In this document: positions 1 through 7,723 of the stretch, piece by piece
Layout of the letters: every line of letters starts with the position of its first letter
Numbering within the stretch: position 1 is the first letter of the stretch
Source of the DNA: JALZHR01 sp036389695
GTDB lineage: Bacteria > Acidobacteriota > Blastocatellia > Pyrinomonadales > Pyrinomonadaceae
Direction: 5' to 3'
DNA length: 15,692 nucleotides
NCBI GenBank assembly: GCA_036389695.1
Contig: DASVWG010000433.1
Span: 1-15,692, forward strand
The notes under the pieces: model-generated
Seen by the model: only the letters and a program-made list of their open reading frames with translations
The model's database searches: none
What the model was told of the DNA's origin: nothing
Program-made: the position numbers and the translations under genes

Positions 1-32
1 AACGGTTCAGTCTTTTGATTGCCCGTCGTTTT

Positions 33-1766
33 TTATCTGTATTCCATAATCGCTTCCAGCGCCGCGTCGCGGTTCGATTTATAAGCTTCAAACGTCGGCG
101 GCACATAAATTTGCGGCGCGACCCACGTGCGGTTGTCCTGCGGAAAGGCGCTCTGCCAGTAGAGATGCGAGACGTTCGCCATAATTTTGCTGTAGGGCAG
201 GACGAACGGGTCTTCCTCGCCGACAAAATTCGGGCTTGAGCCGGTCGGCTCGCCGACGAAAACCGCGTTGGTGTAACGCTCAAAAAACGTCGCGGCGTTT
301 TGCGCGGCGGAAAAAGTCCGCCGCCCGATGATGACGAACAATTTTCCGCGCCGGTTAATTTTTTCGTTTTTTATCAAGCCCTGCACCAGCGGCGCGAGCA
401 GAGAAGTATTTCCGCCGTTGTTCCAGCGCATATCTACGACGAGCTTTTCCGCGTCCGTTTCGTTGATGAATTTAAAAAGTCGTTCGGCGAAAGCGGCGAG
501 ATTTTCCTTTTCGTCGTTGCGCACGCTGTTGAATTGAAAATAGACGATTTTTTTATCGGGAAGATATTCGAACCAGTATCGCGCGGACGGATTTTTCAGA
601 TAAAGCGGCACGGGCGAGCCGAGCGTCTGCGGCAGATTCACCCATTCGGGCGGATTCGGTTTGACGTTCCAGATGTTCGGCTGCGTCAAATCCGCCGTTA
701 AAGTCACCGCTCGCTCTTTGCCGTCCATTCCGCGCAAAACGAGCTCGACTTTCGACGCATCGGAAATCGCTCCGGCGGCGTGCAGCAGCGGAAGATGGCG
801 CAGGCGGTAAGGCGCGATTTGTTTAATCCAGATTTTATTATCTTCGCTCGAAGCCGACTGGACGGCGCTGACGACTTCATCGACTGTTTTCCCGCCGAAT
901 TTTATGACCTGCGCGCCGAGCAAATCCTTGTGTTTCGGGTCGGCGGCGGTGATATACAAGCCTTCCTCAAACATATAAAACAAAACGGGAAGCGTTTCCA
1001 TCCATTCCCGGCGCGCGGTCGTCGGACCGAGCAAGCCGGAATGACCGTCGCCGACGCCGCGCATCAGGCGCATCATCTCGACGGCAATCTGCGCGTCGGT
1101 CAAGGTCGGTATCGCGTCGTTTAATTTTTTAACCCGCGCGTCGAATTGCGCTTCCGTCCCCGTGCGCGGAAACAGGTTCCAGCCGCGCCGCCTGGTTTCC
1201 CGCGCGAGAAGCTGCAAATCCGCGCGCCAGCCTTCTTCGCGCGACATCCTGCTCGTATCAATCAGCCCGACCAGATTTTTAAATCGCGCGTCGTCGTGCA
1301 AAATCTGCAAATCCGTGTCGGTCTGCGCGTGCCGGAGATTTAAAAATCTCAGCTCAAACGCCTTTTCGAGCCATTTCAAAGCCTGCTCCTTATCGCCCGC
1401 CAGCGCGTAATTACAGGCGATATTGTAAGCCGCGTTTGCCGGCGAGCCGAAACCTAATTCGAGCGCTTTTTCATAAGCCGGAATCGCTTTGCGGTAGTCT
1501 TTATTATTGTAATAAGCCGAGCCGAGCTCATTCCAGAACCTGCCCTCAACCGGATTCGCGCGCACGACCTGTTCCCAAAGCGCGGCGGCTTCAGCCCAAG
1601 CCCGCGCCTGCGTCTTCGTCTCAGCCCGCGCGAGCGTGTCGAGAAAAACTTTCGTCCGCGATTCCTGCTGCGCGAAAGCGGCGGGCGCGGGAAACATCAG
1701 CGCGAAGCCGACGAAAAGAAACAAAGCGGCTAAAAAGGATTTGTGCGAATTATTTAAATATTTCAT
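33..1766 (-). CDS. Exported TPR-containing S41 family peptidase
   Basis: Predicted secreted serine peptidase of the tail-specific protease/tricorn-core superfamily (S41), likely acting on peptides in the periplasm or outside the cell. The 577-residue product starts with a signal peptide (about residues 1-33, hydrophobic 11-27, ending AAFAQQ). Two TPR-like helical repeats follow at about 74-141. A GVGDGHSG motif at 237-244 supplies the His expected in this superfamily. The S41 core lies at about 400-550, with LVVDMRWNNGG at 442-452 and the probable nucleophile Ser486 in RRTFSAAQN, followed by GEPTG at 505-509. The Ser-Lys arrangement of CtpA is not visible, so a His/Ser tricorn-like site is more likely. 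The open frame extends to 1856, but the start at 1766 puts the signal peptide at the N-terminus and has GGAG four bases upstream. Substrate unknown. It is transcribed away from the response regulator at 2031. Confidence 0.85.
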   Translation of the reverse strand: MKYLNNSHKSFLAALFLFVGFALMFPAPAAFAQQESRTKVFLDTLARAETKTQARAWAEAAALWEQVVRANPVEGRFWNELGSAYYNNKDYRKAIPAYEKALELGFGSPANAAYNIACNYALAGDKEQALKWLEKAFELRFLNLRHAQTDTDLQILHDDARFKNLVGLIDTSRMSREEGWRADLQLLARETRRRGWNLFPRTGTEAQFDARVKKLNDAIPTLTDAQIAVEMMRLMRGVGDGHSGLLGPTTARREWMETLPVLFYMFEEGLYITAADPKHKDLLGAQVIKFGGKTVDEVVSAVQSASSEDNKIWIKQIAPYRLRHLPLLHAAGAISDASKVELVLRGMDGKERAVTLTADLTQPNIWNVKPNPPEWVNLPQTLGSPVPLYLKNPSARYWFEYLPDKKIVYFQFNSVRNDEKENLAAFAERLFKFINETDAEKLVVDMRWNNGGNTSLLAPLVQGLIKNEKINRRGKLFVIIGRRTFSAAQNAATFFERYTNAVFVGEPTGSSPNFVGEEDPFVLPYSKIMANVSHLYWQSAFPQDNRTWVAPQIYVPPTFEAYKSNRDAALEAIMEYR

Positions 1767-1968
1767 AAAACTCCAACGGCGGTCCGGCGCGATTTTCGGT
1801 GTTTTGAGCCGGGCTTTATACTGACGCAGAAAGACGATTTTATCAATCGCAATCACTTCTATGTCCCTGATAAAAAGTCCCGCGACAGCGGAAAGAAATA
1901 CATAATCTTTCAGGACTATTTCGGAAAATGCCGCGCAGCGTTTTTATATCTCAGGCAAAATAAAAATA

Positions 1969-1997
1969 TTGTATTAAAGATTTGATTTGCGTATTCT
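1969..1997 (+). promoter_or_regulatory. Possible promoter of the response regulator
   Basis: TTGTAT at 1969-1974 and TATTCT at 1992-1997 are 17 bp apart, 33 bp before the start codon at 2031. Both hexamers match the sigma-70 consensus only partly, so this is a weak call. The rest of the divergent gap 1767-2030 shows no other recognisable signal. Confidence 0.25.
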
Positions 1998-2030
1998 GTT
2001 AAATGAGTCCCGGCAGGAGATGTCCACAAT

Positions 2031-2393
2031 ATGCCCAAAACTGTTTTAATTGCTGAAGATTACGCCGACGTTCGCGCGGTGATGAAAATTCTGATTGAAG
2101 GTCACGGTTACGAAGTCGTCGAGGCGGCGGACGGCTCCGAAGCGGTCGAAAAGGCGCGCGAGCATCGTCCGGACCTGATTTTGATGGATTTGTCGATGCC
2201 CGTGATGGACGGCTTGACCGCGACCAGTATTATCAGCAATCTGGACGGTTTCAATGATATTCCGATTATCGCGCTGACCGCTTACGGCGCGTCATATTTT
2301 CACCGCGCGCTGCAGGCTGGCTGCGCCGAATTAATTGACAAGCCGCTCGATTACAGAAAGCTGGCGCCGCTTCTCCGAAAATATCTCGCCTGA
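2031..2393 (+). CDS. Single-domain response regulator (CheY-like receiver)
   Basis: A 120-residue stand-alone receiver domain with no output domain. It would receive phosphate from a histidine kinase and act through protein-protein contact or as a phosphorelay step. The conserved residues are present: acidic pair E9/D10, phosphoacceptor D53 in LILMDLSMP, the switch threonine T83 in ALTA, and K104 in the DKP motif. Length and spacing are normal for the family. AGGAGA at 2015-2020 lies 10 bases before the ATG, which supports this start. No kinase is adjacent: the only one in the window is more than 10 kb away at 12661, so its partner is unknown. The gene is alone, between a divergent peptidase gene and the large inverted repeat at 2443-2637, which may end its transcript. 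Confidence 0.93.
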   Translation: MPKTVLIAEDYADVRAVMKILIEGHGYEVVEAADGSEAVEKAREHRPDLILMDLSMPVMDGLTATSIISNLDGFNDIPIIALTAYGASYFHRALQAGCAELIDKPLDYRKLAPLLRKYLA

Positions 2394-2442
2394 GCTTGTT
2401 TATCCGAAATTAGAAAACTACGGCTTTGCACCAAAAGTATTT

Positions 2443-2637
2443 CAAAGGCAGAAGCTCGCGCGTCAGCAAGGGCGCAAAAGTTTAGCGAGAATGGGACGCT
2501 GATTTTTTAAGATTGCTTAGGATTGGTTAGGATTTTTATTTAATTTATCCTAAATAATCTTATTGAATCCTAAAAAATCAGCGTCCTATTCTTCTTATAC
2601 TTCCGCGCCCTTGCTGACGCGCGGGCTTCTGCCTTCG
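2443..2637. repeat. Long imperfect inverted repeat with 10-bp phased units
   Basis: The arms 2443-2533 and 2547-2637 are each 91 nt and pair without gaps. I count about 75 of 91 complementary positions by eye, around a 13-nt A/T loop (2534-2546). The inner part of each arm is made of three 10-bp units: consensus TTAGGATTNN at 2507-2536 and its complement at about 2547-2577. The outer part is GC-richer (around GCGCGTCAGCAAGGGCGC). The element fills most of the gap between the converging response regulator and S9 peptidase genes, so it may act as a two-way terminator. Its size and regular structure look more like a dispersed foldback or MITE-like element. A second small stem (TTGAAGC/GCTTCAA, 2648-2667) lies just before the peptidase stop codon. 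The pairing is seen directly; the role is inferred. Confidence 0.85.
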
Positions 2638-2679
2638 TTGATTCTGCTTGAAGCTTATTTGCTTCAACTTTATGCCGAA

Positions 2680-4983
2680 TTATCGCGCGGCGGATTTCTG
2701 CAGCGCGTTTTGCTGTTCGGCGTTGACCGGCAGATGTTCATACAGATAGCGGGTCAACAAGTTATACAGGTGCCGGGTCGTGTTTTCGCCTTCCGAAATG
2801 CTGTGCGTCCGGTTCGGATAAGCCATCATCGAGAACGGTTTGTTCAGTTTAATTAATTCATTAATCAAAACTTCCGTGCCTTGATAATGGACGTTGTCGT
2901 CGCCCGTGCCGTGCACAATCAGCAAATCGCCTTTCAAGCCGGCGGCGTGTGTAATCGGCGAGCTTTGCTTGTAATCGGCGGCGTTGGCGTCCGGCATGCC
3001 CATATAGCGCTCGGTGTAAATCGTGTCGTAAAAACGCTGGTCGGGAACCGGCGCGACCGCCATGCCCATTCGATAAACGTCCGGATAGCGAAACATCGCG
3101 TTTAAGGTCGAGACGCCGCCGCCCGACCAGCCCCAGATGCCGACGCGCGAAGCGTCGATAAAAGGCATTTTGGCAATCATCGCTTTGACTGCGCCTGCCT
3201 GGTCGGCGGAATTGACGATGCCGTTTTTGCGATAGATGGCTTTGCGCCACGCGCGTCCTTTGGGCGCGGGCGTTCCGCGATTATCGACGCTGGCGACGAT
3301 GTAACCCTGCTGCGAGAGCATCAGGTGCCACAAGTATTCGGTGTCGCCCCAATTGTCCAGCACGGTCTGCGCCGCCGGCTCGCCGTAAGCGTAAAACAAA
3401 ATCGGGTATTTTTTGCCGGCGTCAAAGCCCGGCGGCTTCAGCATATATCCGTCGAGCGTGACGCCGCCGCCGATGTCGATTTTAAAAAATTCGTGCGGTC
3501 CTTTTTTCAGCGCGTCTATTTTCGCCTGCAGTTCGGCGTTCTCGACCAGCGTGCGGGCGACGGTTTTATTCGTTAAATTGACGACTTCAAAGCGCGGCGC
3601 GGTCGTAAACGCCGAATAATTGTGAATCGCCCAGGTGCCTTTCGGCGAGACGTTGTAAGTATGCCAGCCTTTCTGCGCGTCGGGCGTGACGCGCTCGGGC
3701 GTGCCGCTGCCGTCGATTTTCGTGCGGAAAAGATAACGCTGCGTCGCGTTGTCCGGCGAAGCCAGATAATAAAGCCAGCCGTTCGCTTCGTCGTAACCGG
3801 AGAGACTTATCACGTCGAAATCGCCGCGCGTGATTAATTTGACGTCCGCGCCGTCGCGCGAAACCGTGTAAATGTGCTGCCAGCCGTCGCGCTCGCTCAG
3901 CCACAAAAAGCGTTTTCCGCCGTCAACCCAGCGCAGTTTGGGCATCGTCAGCTCAATCCACGCGTCGTCTTTTTCGGTCAGAATCGTCCGCGTCGCGCCG
4001 GTTTTCGCGTCGGCAATCATCACCTGGTCGGTGTTCTGCAGGCGGTTCATATGCTGGAGAATCAATTCGCTCGAATTGTCCATCCATTCGACCATCACGA
4101 TATAATTTTGCCGCAAATCGCCCGGCGTGTTCATCCAGGTCGTCTTGCCGCCGTCCGCGCTGACGACTCCGGCGCGAACCGCCGCGTTCGTCGTTCCGGC
4201 TTTCGGATAAGGAAAATAATTCAAAACCGGATAGAGGTCTTTGGTCGTGTCAATCAAAACGTAATCCTTCGAGCCTTCGGTGTTAAACTGCCAGTAAGCG
4301 ATTGATTTGCCGTCCGGCGACCAGCGCCAGCAGTCGCGCAGGTAAAATTCTTCCTCGTTGACCCAATCCGAAGTTCCGTTAATCAGATTTTTTCCGCCGT
4401 CGGTCGTTATCGGCGTAATTTTTCCGTCCGCCAGATTTTCGACATAGATATTATTTTCGCGGACGTAGCCGACGCGCGTGCCGTCGGGCGAAAACTTGGC
4501 GAACATCAGGGTCGAAGGCTTGGCGTCGCCGCCGAGCTTTTTCAGGCTGCCGCTCGCCAAATCCAGAACCCAGTAATCGCCGCGCGTGTTTATGCGCCAG
4601 ACTTTTTTCGAGTTCGTATAAATCAGCATCTTCGTGTTGTCAGCCGACCAATCGTAACCGTTAATCGGCAGCGGCGCGGTGGCGCCGGTCGGAATCAGTT
4701 TTTCGGCGGAAAGCAAAACCGTGCGCTGATTGGTCGCCGCGTCGTAGCTGACCAAATCCGCGCCGCCTTTGCCGCTCGCCGAGCGTTCGAGCCTCGTATA
4801 AGCATCGCCGGACTTGAGCCAGCGCAGCCCGCCGATGCCCTGCGAGTTAAAATCGTCGGAATTAAATATCCGGTCTATACTGAGCAGCGACGGGTCTGTT
4901 TGCTGCTGAGTCTGGGCGATGACGCTGAAGCTCAGCAGTAGAATCAAAATTAAAACGAATCTATTGCGGGAACGATGAAACAT
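2680..4983 (-). CDS. Exported dipeptidyl-peptidase IV-like S9 peptidase
   Basis: A 767-residue S9B-family peptidase, predicted to remove dipeptides from the N-termini of peptides outside the cytoplasm. A signal peptide (hydrophobic 9-23, ending VIAQ) is followed by the DPP4 N-terminal beta-propeller (about 35-490) and the alpha/beta-hydrolase catalytic domain (about 500-755). The DWVNEEE motif at 206-212 carries the double glutamate that binds the substrate N-terminus in true dipeptidyl peptidases. The catalytic residues read as Ser620 in GWSGGG, Asp695 in HGTGDDNVH, and His727 in NRTHS. The usual DPP4 serine motif is GWSYGG, so the Gly in place of Tyr is a small variation. AGGAG (minus strand, 4991-4995) lies 7 bases before the ATG and fixes the start. 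The gene is monocistronic: the upstream gap holds a terminator and a tandem array. With the S41 peptidase it suggests growth on peptides. Confidence 0.95.
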   Translation of the reverse strand: MFHRSRNRFVLILILLLSFSVIAQTQQQTDPSLLSIDRIFNSDDFNSQGIGGLRWLKSGDAYTRLERSASGKGGADLVSYDAATNQRTVLLSAEKLIPTGATAPLPINGYDWSADNTKMLIYTNSKKVWRINTRGDYWVLDLASGSLKKLGGDAKPSTLMFAKFSPDGTRVGYVRENNIYVENLADGKITPITTDGGKNLINGTSDWVNEEEFYLRDCWRWSPDGKSIAYWQFNTEGSKDYVLIDTTKDLYPVLNYFPYPKAGTTNAAVRAGVVSADGGKTTWMNTPGDLRQNYIVMVEWMDNSSELILQHMNRLQNTDQVMIADAKTGATRTILTEKDDAWIELTMPKLRWVDGGKRFLWLSERDGWQHIYTVSRDGADVKLITRGDFDVISLSGYDEANGWLYYLASPDNATQRYLFRTKIDGSGTPERVTPDAQKGWHTYNVSPKGTWAIHNYSAFTTAPRFEVVNLTNKTVARTLVENAELQAKIDALKKGPHEFFKIDIGGGVTLDGYMLKPPGFDAGKKYPILFYAYGEPAAQTVLDNWGDTEYLWHLMLSQQGYIVASVDNRGTPAPKGRAWRKAIYRKNGIVNSADQAGAVKAMIAKMPFIDASRVGIWGWSGGGVSTLNAMFRYPDVYRMGMAVAPVPDQRFYDTIYTERYMGMPDANAADYKQSSPITHAAGLKGDLLIVHGTGDDNVHYQGTEVLINELIKLNKPFSMMAYPNRTHSISEGENTTRHLYNLLTRYLYEHLPVNAEQQNALQKSAAR

Positions 4984-5154
4984 AAATTTTCTCCTGAAAT
5001 ATTTGATTTTTGCTTTTACGTTAGATAATTCGATTGACGAAATAATGCGTAAAACGACGAATTTCGGCTATTGTAACTCTCAACAAATCCGGCGCAAAGC
5101 AAGCGGGAAAATTCTGCCTAACCGCGTTTCCGATTTGCCTGCTTACGCCGCCTG

Positions 5155-5426
5155 TATGAGAGAAAAACAAGCGTTCCTGTCGAAAAGTAACGCGTCTCTG
5201 CCAAAAAGAATTACAATTCTGCGATACAGAAACGCATTACTGCGGGAAAGAGTTTCGTTACCTTTCAAAAAAAATGCGATTCTGCGAAAAAAACTGCCTT
5301 CGTGCGAAAAAGTATTGCGTTGTTTTTCGATAAAATTGCGATTCCGCCGGAAAAAATTACAATTCTGCGGAAAAGTATTGCAGCACTTTTCCGCAGAACT
5401 ACTTTTCTGCAACGCGGATATAAACG
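5155..5426. repeat. Degenerate 21-bp tandem repeat array
   Basis: About 13 head-to-tail units of 21 bp (one of 20 bp, 5281-5300) with an approximate consensus TCTGCGNAAAAGTATTGCG plus two variable bases. The best copies begin at 5218, 5281, 5301, 5343 and 5364; units near both ends are more diverged. Both strands stay open through it, but the 20-bp unit shifts phase, so a coding role is doubtful. The array sits in the 516-bp gap 4984-5499 between two minus-strand genes, upstream of the S9 peptidase. Unit spacing is about two helical turns. No spacer/repeat alternation is present, so it is not a CRISPR. The remainder of the gap (4984-5154) shows only the S9 ribosome binding site. Confidence 0.7.
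5363..5398. repeat. Perfect 14-bp hairpin inside the 21-bp array
   Basis: TTCTGCGGAAAAGT (5363-5376) and its exact complement (5385-5398) flank an 8-nt loop. One array unit has therefore been inverted relative to its neighbour. Read on the minus strand, the stem is followed by TTGTAATTTTTT, so it could be a back-up terminator for the gene ending at 5500. That use is inferred. Confidence 0.6.
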
Positions 5427-5435
5427 TCCGCGAGC

Positions 5436-5473
5436 ATAATAAAAAGAGACACGCGCGCCTGGCGTGTCTCTTT
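5436..5473 (-). terminator. Intrinsic terminator of the repeat-protein gene
   Basis: On the minus strand, a perfect 12-bp stem (AAAGAGACACGC with its complement, 5462-5473 and 5443-5454) encloses a 7-nt loop. It runs straight into TTTTTATTAT. The stem begins 27 bp after the stop codon of the 5500-6423 gene. This is a textbook rho-independent terminator and separates that gene from the S9 peptidase downstream. Confidence 0.9.
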
Positions 5474-5499
5474 CGGGTGTCTATCCGTCTTGAAATAAA

Positions 5500-6423
5500 T
5501 TATTCATCTCTGCCGTAAACGCCGATGCGTTTCTGGACGAGCTTTTCGACTTCGAGCGGCACGCCGTCGGCTTTCGCCTGGCGGATAAACGCGCCGTCGA
5601 TTTTGAAGATGCGCATTTTAACCAAATCTTCAACGTCTAAATTCGACAAGCCTTCATTCTTAACTTCGGTGATAAATTCCGGCGTGACTTTGAAGATACG
5701 CATTTTGACGAGGCTTTCAAACGGTTCTTTGTCAAAACCCATCTGCGCGACCTGGCGGACAAAATCGGCGTCAATCTTGAAAATCCGCGCCTTGACGAGG
5801 TCTTCCATTCCCATATTCGGAAAACCGCTCGACTTCATTTCCGCCATAAACTGCGGCGTAATTTTGAAGATGACGGCTTTAAACAAATCGTCAACCGTTA
5901 ATTTGCCGAAATTTGCCGACAGCAAATCGTCCGCGAAAGCGGTCGTCACGTTCAAAGTCGCGGCGGCGAAAAGCCTGTCTTCGATGTCGCCGCGTTTTTT
6001 GCCGGAATCGGTCGCTTCAAAATCGAAGCCGCGGCTTTTCATCGCCGAAACGAACTGCTGATTTCCCGTGAAACGAAAAGTGCCGTAACCTTTGCCGGTG
6101 CCGTCGAATTTGCCTTCGCACTCAATCGTTCCGGCTTCGCGGACGAGGCTGAATCTGACCGCGCCGTTTCCCAAAGCCTGTTCGCGGCTCAAGCCCTGCA
6201 AATCGGCGTATTCGAAACTGGAACCGTGCTGGTTCATGCCGCCTTTTTCGGTGCGGCGCGTAAACGACAGATGAATTTTTTCCGGATGTTTTTCCGACTT
6301 GGCGTCGGCTTTCCATTCGCCCGTCAAAGTCGTCTGCGCGACGATGACGTAAGAGCCGAACACCAGAACAATAAACGCGAAACTAAAAGCTGAACGCAGC
6401 AAAATCTGAAACTTTTTGGACAT
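5500..6423 (-). CDS. Exported protein with tandem 29-30 residue repeats
   Basis: A 307-residue exported protein of unknown function. After a signal peptide (hydrophobic stretch about 10-28, ending VIVAQ) comes a beta-rich segment (about 32-120, with TGEWK and GKGYGTFRF). The rest is at least four to five copies of a 29-30 residue unit at about 160-303, with a weaker copy near 121-158. The unit reads roughly VEDLVKMRIFKI, then D/T-x2-FI, then an amphipathic helix, then a Gly turn. From memory, similar repeats occur behind BlaR1/M56-type and other acidobacterial exported proteins; that link is unverified. They look like a binding solenoid. The longer frame starts at 6429, but GGGAG (6431-6435) lies only 1 base from that ATG and 7 bases from the ATG at 6421-6423, so the second is chosen. 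It has its own promoter-like region upstream and a strong terminator downstream. Confidence 0.8.
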   Translation of the reverse strand: MSKKFQILLRSAFSFAFIVLVFGSYVIVAQTTLTGEWKADAKSEKHPEKIHLSFTRRTEKGGMNQHGSSFEYADLQGLSREQALGNGAVRFSLVREAGTIECEGKFDGTGKGYGTFRFTGNQQFVSAMKSRGFDFEATDSGKKRGDIEDRLFAAATLNVTTAFADDLLSANFGKLTVDDLFKAVIFKITPQFMAEMKSSGFPNMGMEDLVKARIFKIDADFVRQVAQMGFDKEPFESLVKMRIFKVTPEFITEVKNEGLSNLDVEDLVKMRIFKIDGAFIRQAKADGVPLEVEKLVQKRIGVYGRDE

Positions 6424-6464
6424 AAACATTCTCCCAGGTTAAAAGATATTAATTATAAAAAATA

Positions 6465-6482
6465 AATGCGGTGCGCATTATA
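6465..6482 (-). promoter_or_regulatory. TATAAT box overlapping a 15-bp dyad
   Basis: On the minus strand a perfect TATAAT (complement of 6477-6482) overlaps AATGCG-GTG-CGCATT (6465-6479), a perfect 6-3-6 palindrome. A second pair, GCGGTG/CACCGC, spans 6468-6497. The arrangement suggests a -10 element with an operator for the repeat-protein gene starting at 6423. No good -35 hexamer is found at 16-18 bp, so an activator or another sigma factor may be needed. TATAAT also occurs again nearer the gene, in 6451-6460. Confidence 0.4.
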
Positions 6483-6522
6483 TAAGAGAAACACCGCAAC
6501 CGGAAAATTTGTGACAGAAATT

Positions 6523-7218
6523 TTAAGCCGAAAGTTTCCGCTTGCTTTTTTTAGCCAATTCGGCGACGACTATCACGACGTAAGCGACGAGCAAAACCGG
6601 AAAGCCGAGCATCGCAAAAAACGAAATCAAAGCCAAAACGCCAAACGCTTCGTCATTCGGCGTGCGTTCGGCGAATCCGCCCATAATGCTGAAAACGGCT
6701 TTTTCCGGATTCAGCAACACCAGCGCGAAAACAATCAAAGTTATCGGTAAAAAAGTAACGATAAAAACATAACCGGCATTGAGCGCGGCAAAACGTTTCA
6801 GAAAAAATACGAGCAAAGCCACGCGCCAGACCGAAACAATCAGCAAAAACACGGCGTTAATATCATTCGCCGTCCCGATGCCGAAAAACATCTGCACCGG
6901 AATCGCATACAAAATCGCCGGCGGCGCAGCCAGCGCGACAAACGTCACAACATAAAAATAAGACCAATCTCGCGGGCGCAGAGGTCTTACCACAAACCAC
7001 AAAAGAAGCGACAAAGCGAAAATGTAAATCACCGAGCCGACGCCGGAATGCTGCAAAAGTCCGACGCCCGGATTATCCCAGTAGCGCCCGGCGCCGACAA
7101 TCCACGCGCAGACTAAACCAAACGCAAAATGCGCCCAGCCCAAGCGCAGCATTTCCTCGCGCGTCAGGCGAAAAGTCAATAAACGTAAAGCGTCGGAAAT
7201 AACTTTTATTAAAGACAT
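6523..7218 (-). CDS. Polytopic membrane protein, unknown function
   Basis: A 231-residue integral membrane protein that I do not recognise with confidence. About six hydrophobic segments are visible (near 27-44, 59-77, 87-107, 119-141, 148-169 and 192-220), after a short charged amphipathic N-terminus. The tail is strongly basic (KKSKRK), suggesting a cytoplasmic C-terminus. No catalytic motif stands out. A Yip1-like topology is possible but unproven. The start codon lies 2 bases after the stop of the GNAT gene (TAA-TA-ATG), and no strong ribosome binding site precedes it. It is therefore probably translated by coupling from the GNAT gene and cotranscribed with it. The 99-bp gap after it leads to the repeat-protein gene; no terminator is seen there. 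Confidence 0.75.
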   Translation of the reverse strand: MSLIKVISDALRLLTFRLTREEMLRLGWAHFAFGLVCAWIVGAGRYWDNPGVGLLQHSGVGSVIYIFALSLLLWFVVRPLRPRDWSYFYVVTFVALAAPPAILYAIPVQMFFGIGTANDINAVFLLIVSVWRVALLVFFLKRFAALNAGYVFIVTFLPITLIVFALVLLNPEKAVFSIMGGFAERTPNDEAFGVLALISFFAMLGFPVLLVAYVVIVVAELAKKSKRKLSA

Positions 7219-7220
7219 TA

Positions 7221-7697
7221 TTAACCGGCTAATTTAGCAAAGCTTTCGCCGACAAAGCGAAAATGTCTCTCTTCCTCGTCACGCGTCGCGCCGAGCTTTT
7301 CGTAAAACTTTATGGCGGGCGCGTTCCATTCCAGAACCTGAAAATCCATCCGCTCAAATCCGCGCTCGCGTCCCGTTTTGGCAATATATTTCAAAACCGC
7401 TTCGCCGACGCCGCGCCCGCGAAATTCCTGTTTGATATAAATGTCTTCCAGATAAATCCCGCGCTGCCCGCGAAAACTGGCGAAATTCGGATAAAAAATC
7501 GCGTAAGCAATCGGCGTATTTTCCTGAAAAACAATTATTGCGTCGATTACTTTCGCTTCGCCGAACAGCGCCGCGTTCAGTCGCTCTTCCGTCACCTCGC
7601 AAAAGTCCAGAAGATTTTCATATTCGGCAAACTCGCGAATTAAAGCGATGATTTGCGGAACGTTTTCGGCGGCAGCTTTTTTAATTTGAAACGACAT
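7221..7697 (-). CDS. GNAT N-acetyltransferase, polyamine/thialysine type
   Basis: A 158-residue acetyl-CoA-dependent N-acetyltransferase. The acetyl-CoA pyrophosphate loop is RGRGVG (93-98), preceded by the beta-strand LEDIYIKQEF and followed by NAPAIKFYEKLGA (125-137), the usual C-terminal GNAT signature. Residues 20-40 (REFAEYENLLDFCEVTEERL) and YLEDIYI resemble the spermidine/spermine and thialysine acetyltransferase (SSAT) branch. A small polyamine or lysine analogue is therefore the likely substrate, but this is family-level inference. No clear ribosome binding site precedes the ATG. It is the first gene of a two-gene unit with the membrane protein. The foldback element at 7724-7856 separates it from gltX upstream, so cotranscription with gltX is uncertain. 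Confidence 0.88.
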   Translation of the reverse strand: MSFQIKKAAAENVPQIIALIREFAEYENLLDFCEVTEERLNAALFGEAKVIDAIIVFQENTPIAYAIFYPNFASFRGQRGIYLEDIYIKQEFRGRGVGEAVLKYIAKTGRERGFERMDFQVLEWNAPAIKFYEKLGATRDEEERHFRFVGESFAKLAG

Positions 7698-7723
7698 TTT
7701 TCAAAAGACAACATTAAATAATT

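Noticed and set aside
1767..1856. Upstream 30-residue extension of the S41 peptidase
   Set aside because: It would bury the signal peptide, and the internal ATG at 1764-1766 has a GGAG just upstream.
2443..2637. Insertion sequence remnant
   Set aside because: No transposase fragment is encoded between or beside the arms, and I see no clear target-site duplication. It is described as a foldback repeat only.
3587..3904. Arg-rich minus-strand open frame inside the S9 peptidase gene
   Set aside because: It is a shadow frame with biased composition in a gene whose own frame has full domain and catalytic-residue support.
5155..5426. CRISPR array
   Set aside because: Units are contiguous and degenerate, without unique spacers, and no cas gene is present in the window.
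5003..5518. A 171-codon plus-strand open frame through the tandem array
   Set aside because: It overlaps the end of the repeat-protein gene in antisense and runs through the terminator. Its heptad-like protein pattern follows from the 21-bp DNA repeat, the reverse strand is equally open, and there is no good ribosome binding site.
6424..6429. Start of the repeat-protein gene at 6429
   Set aside because: The GGGAG is only 1 base from that ATG but 7 bases from the ATG at 6421-6423.
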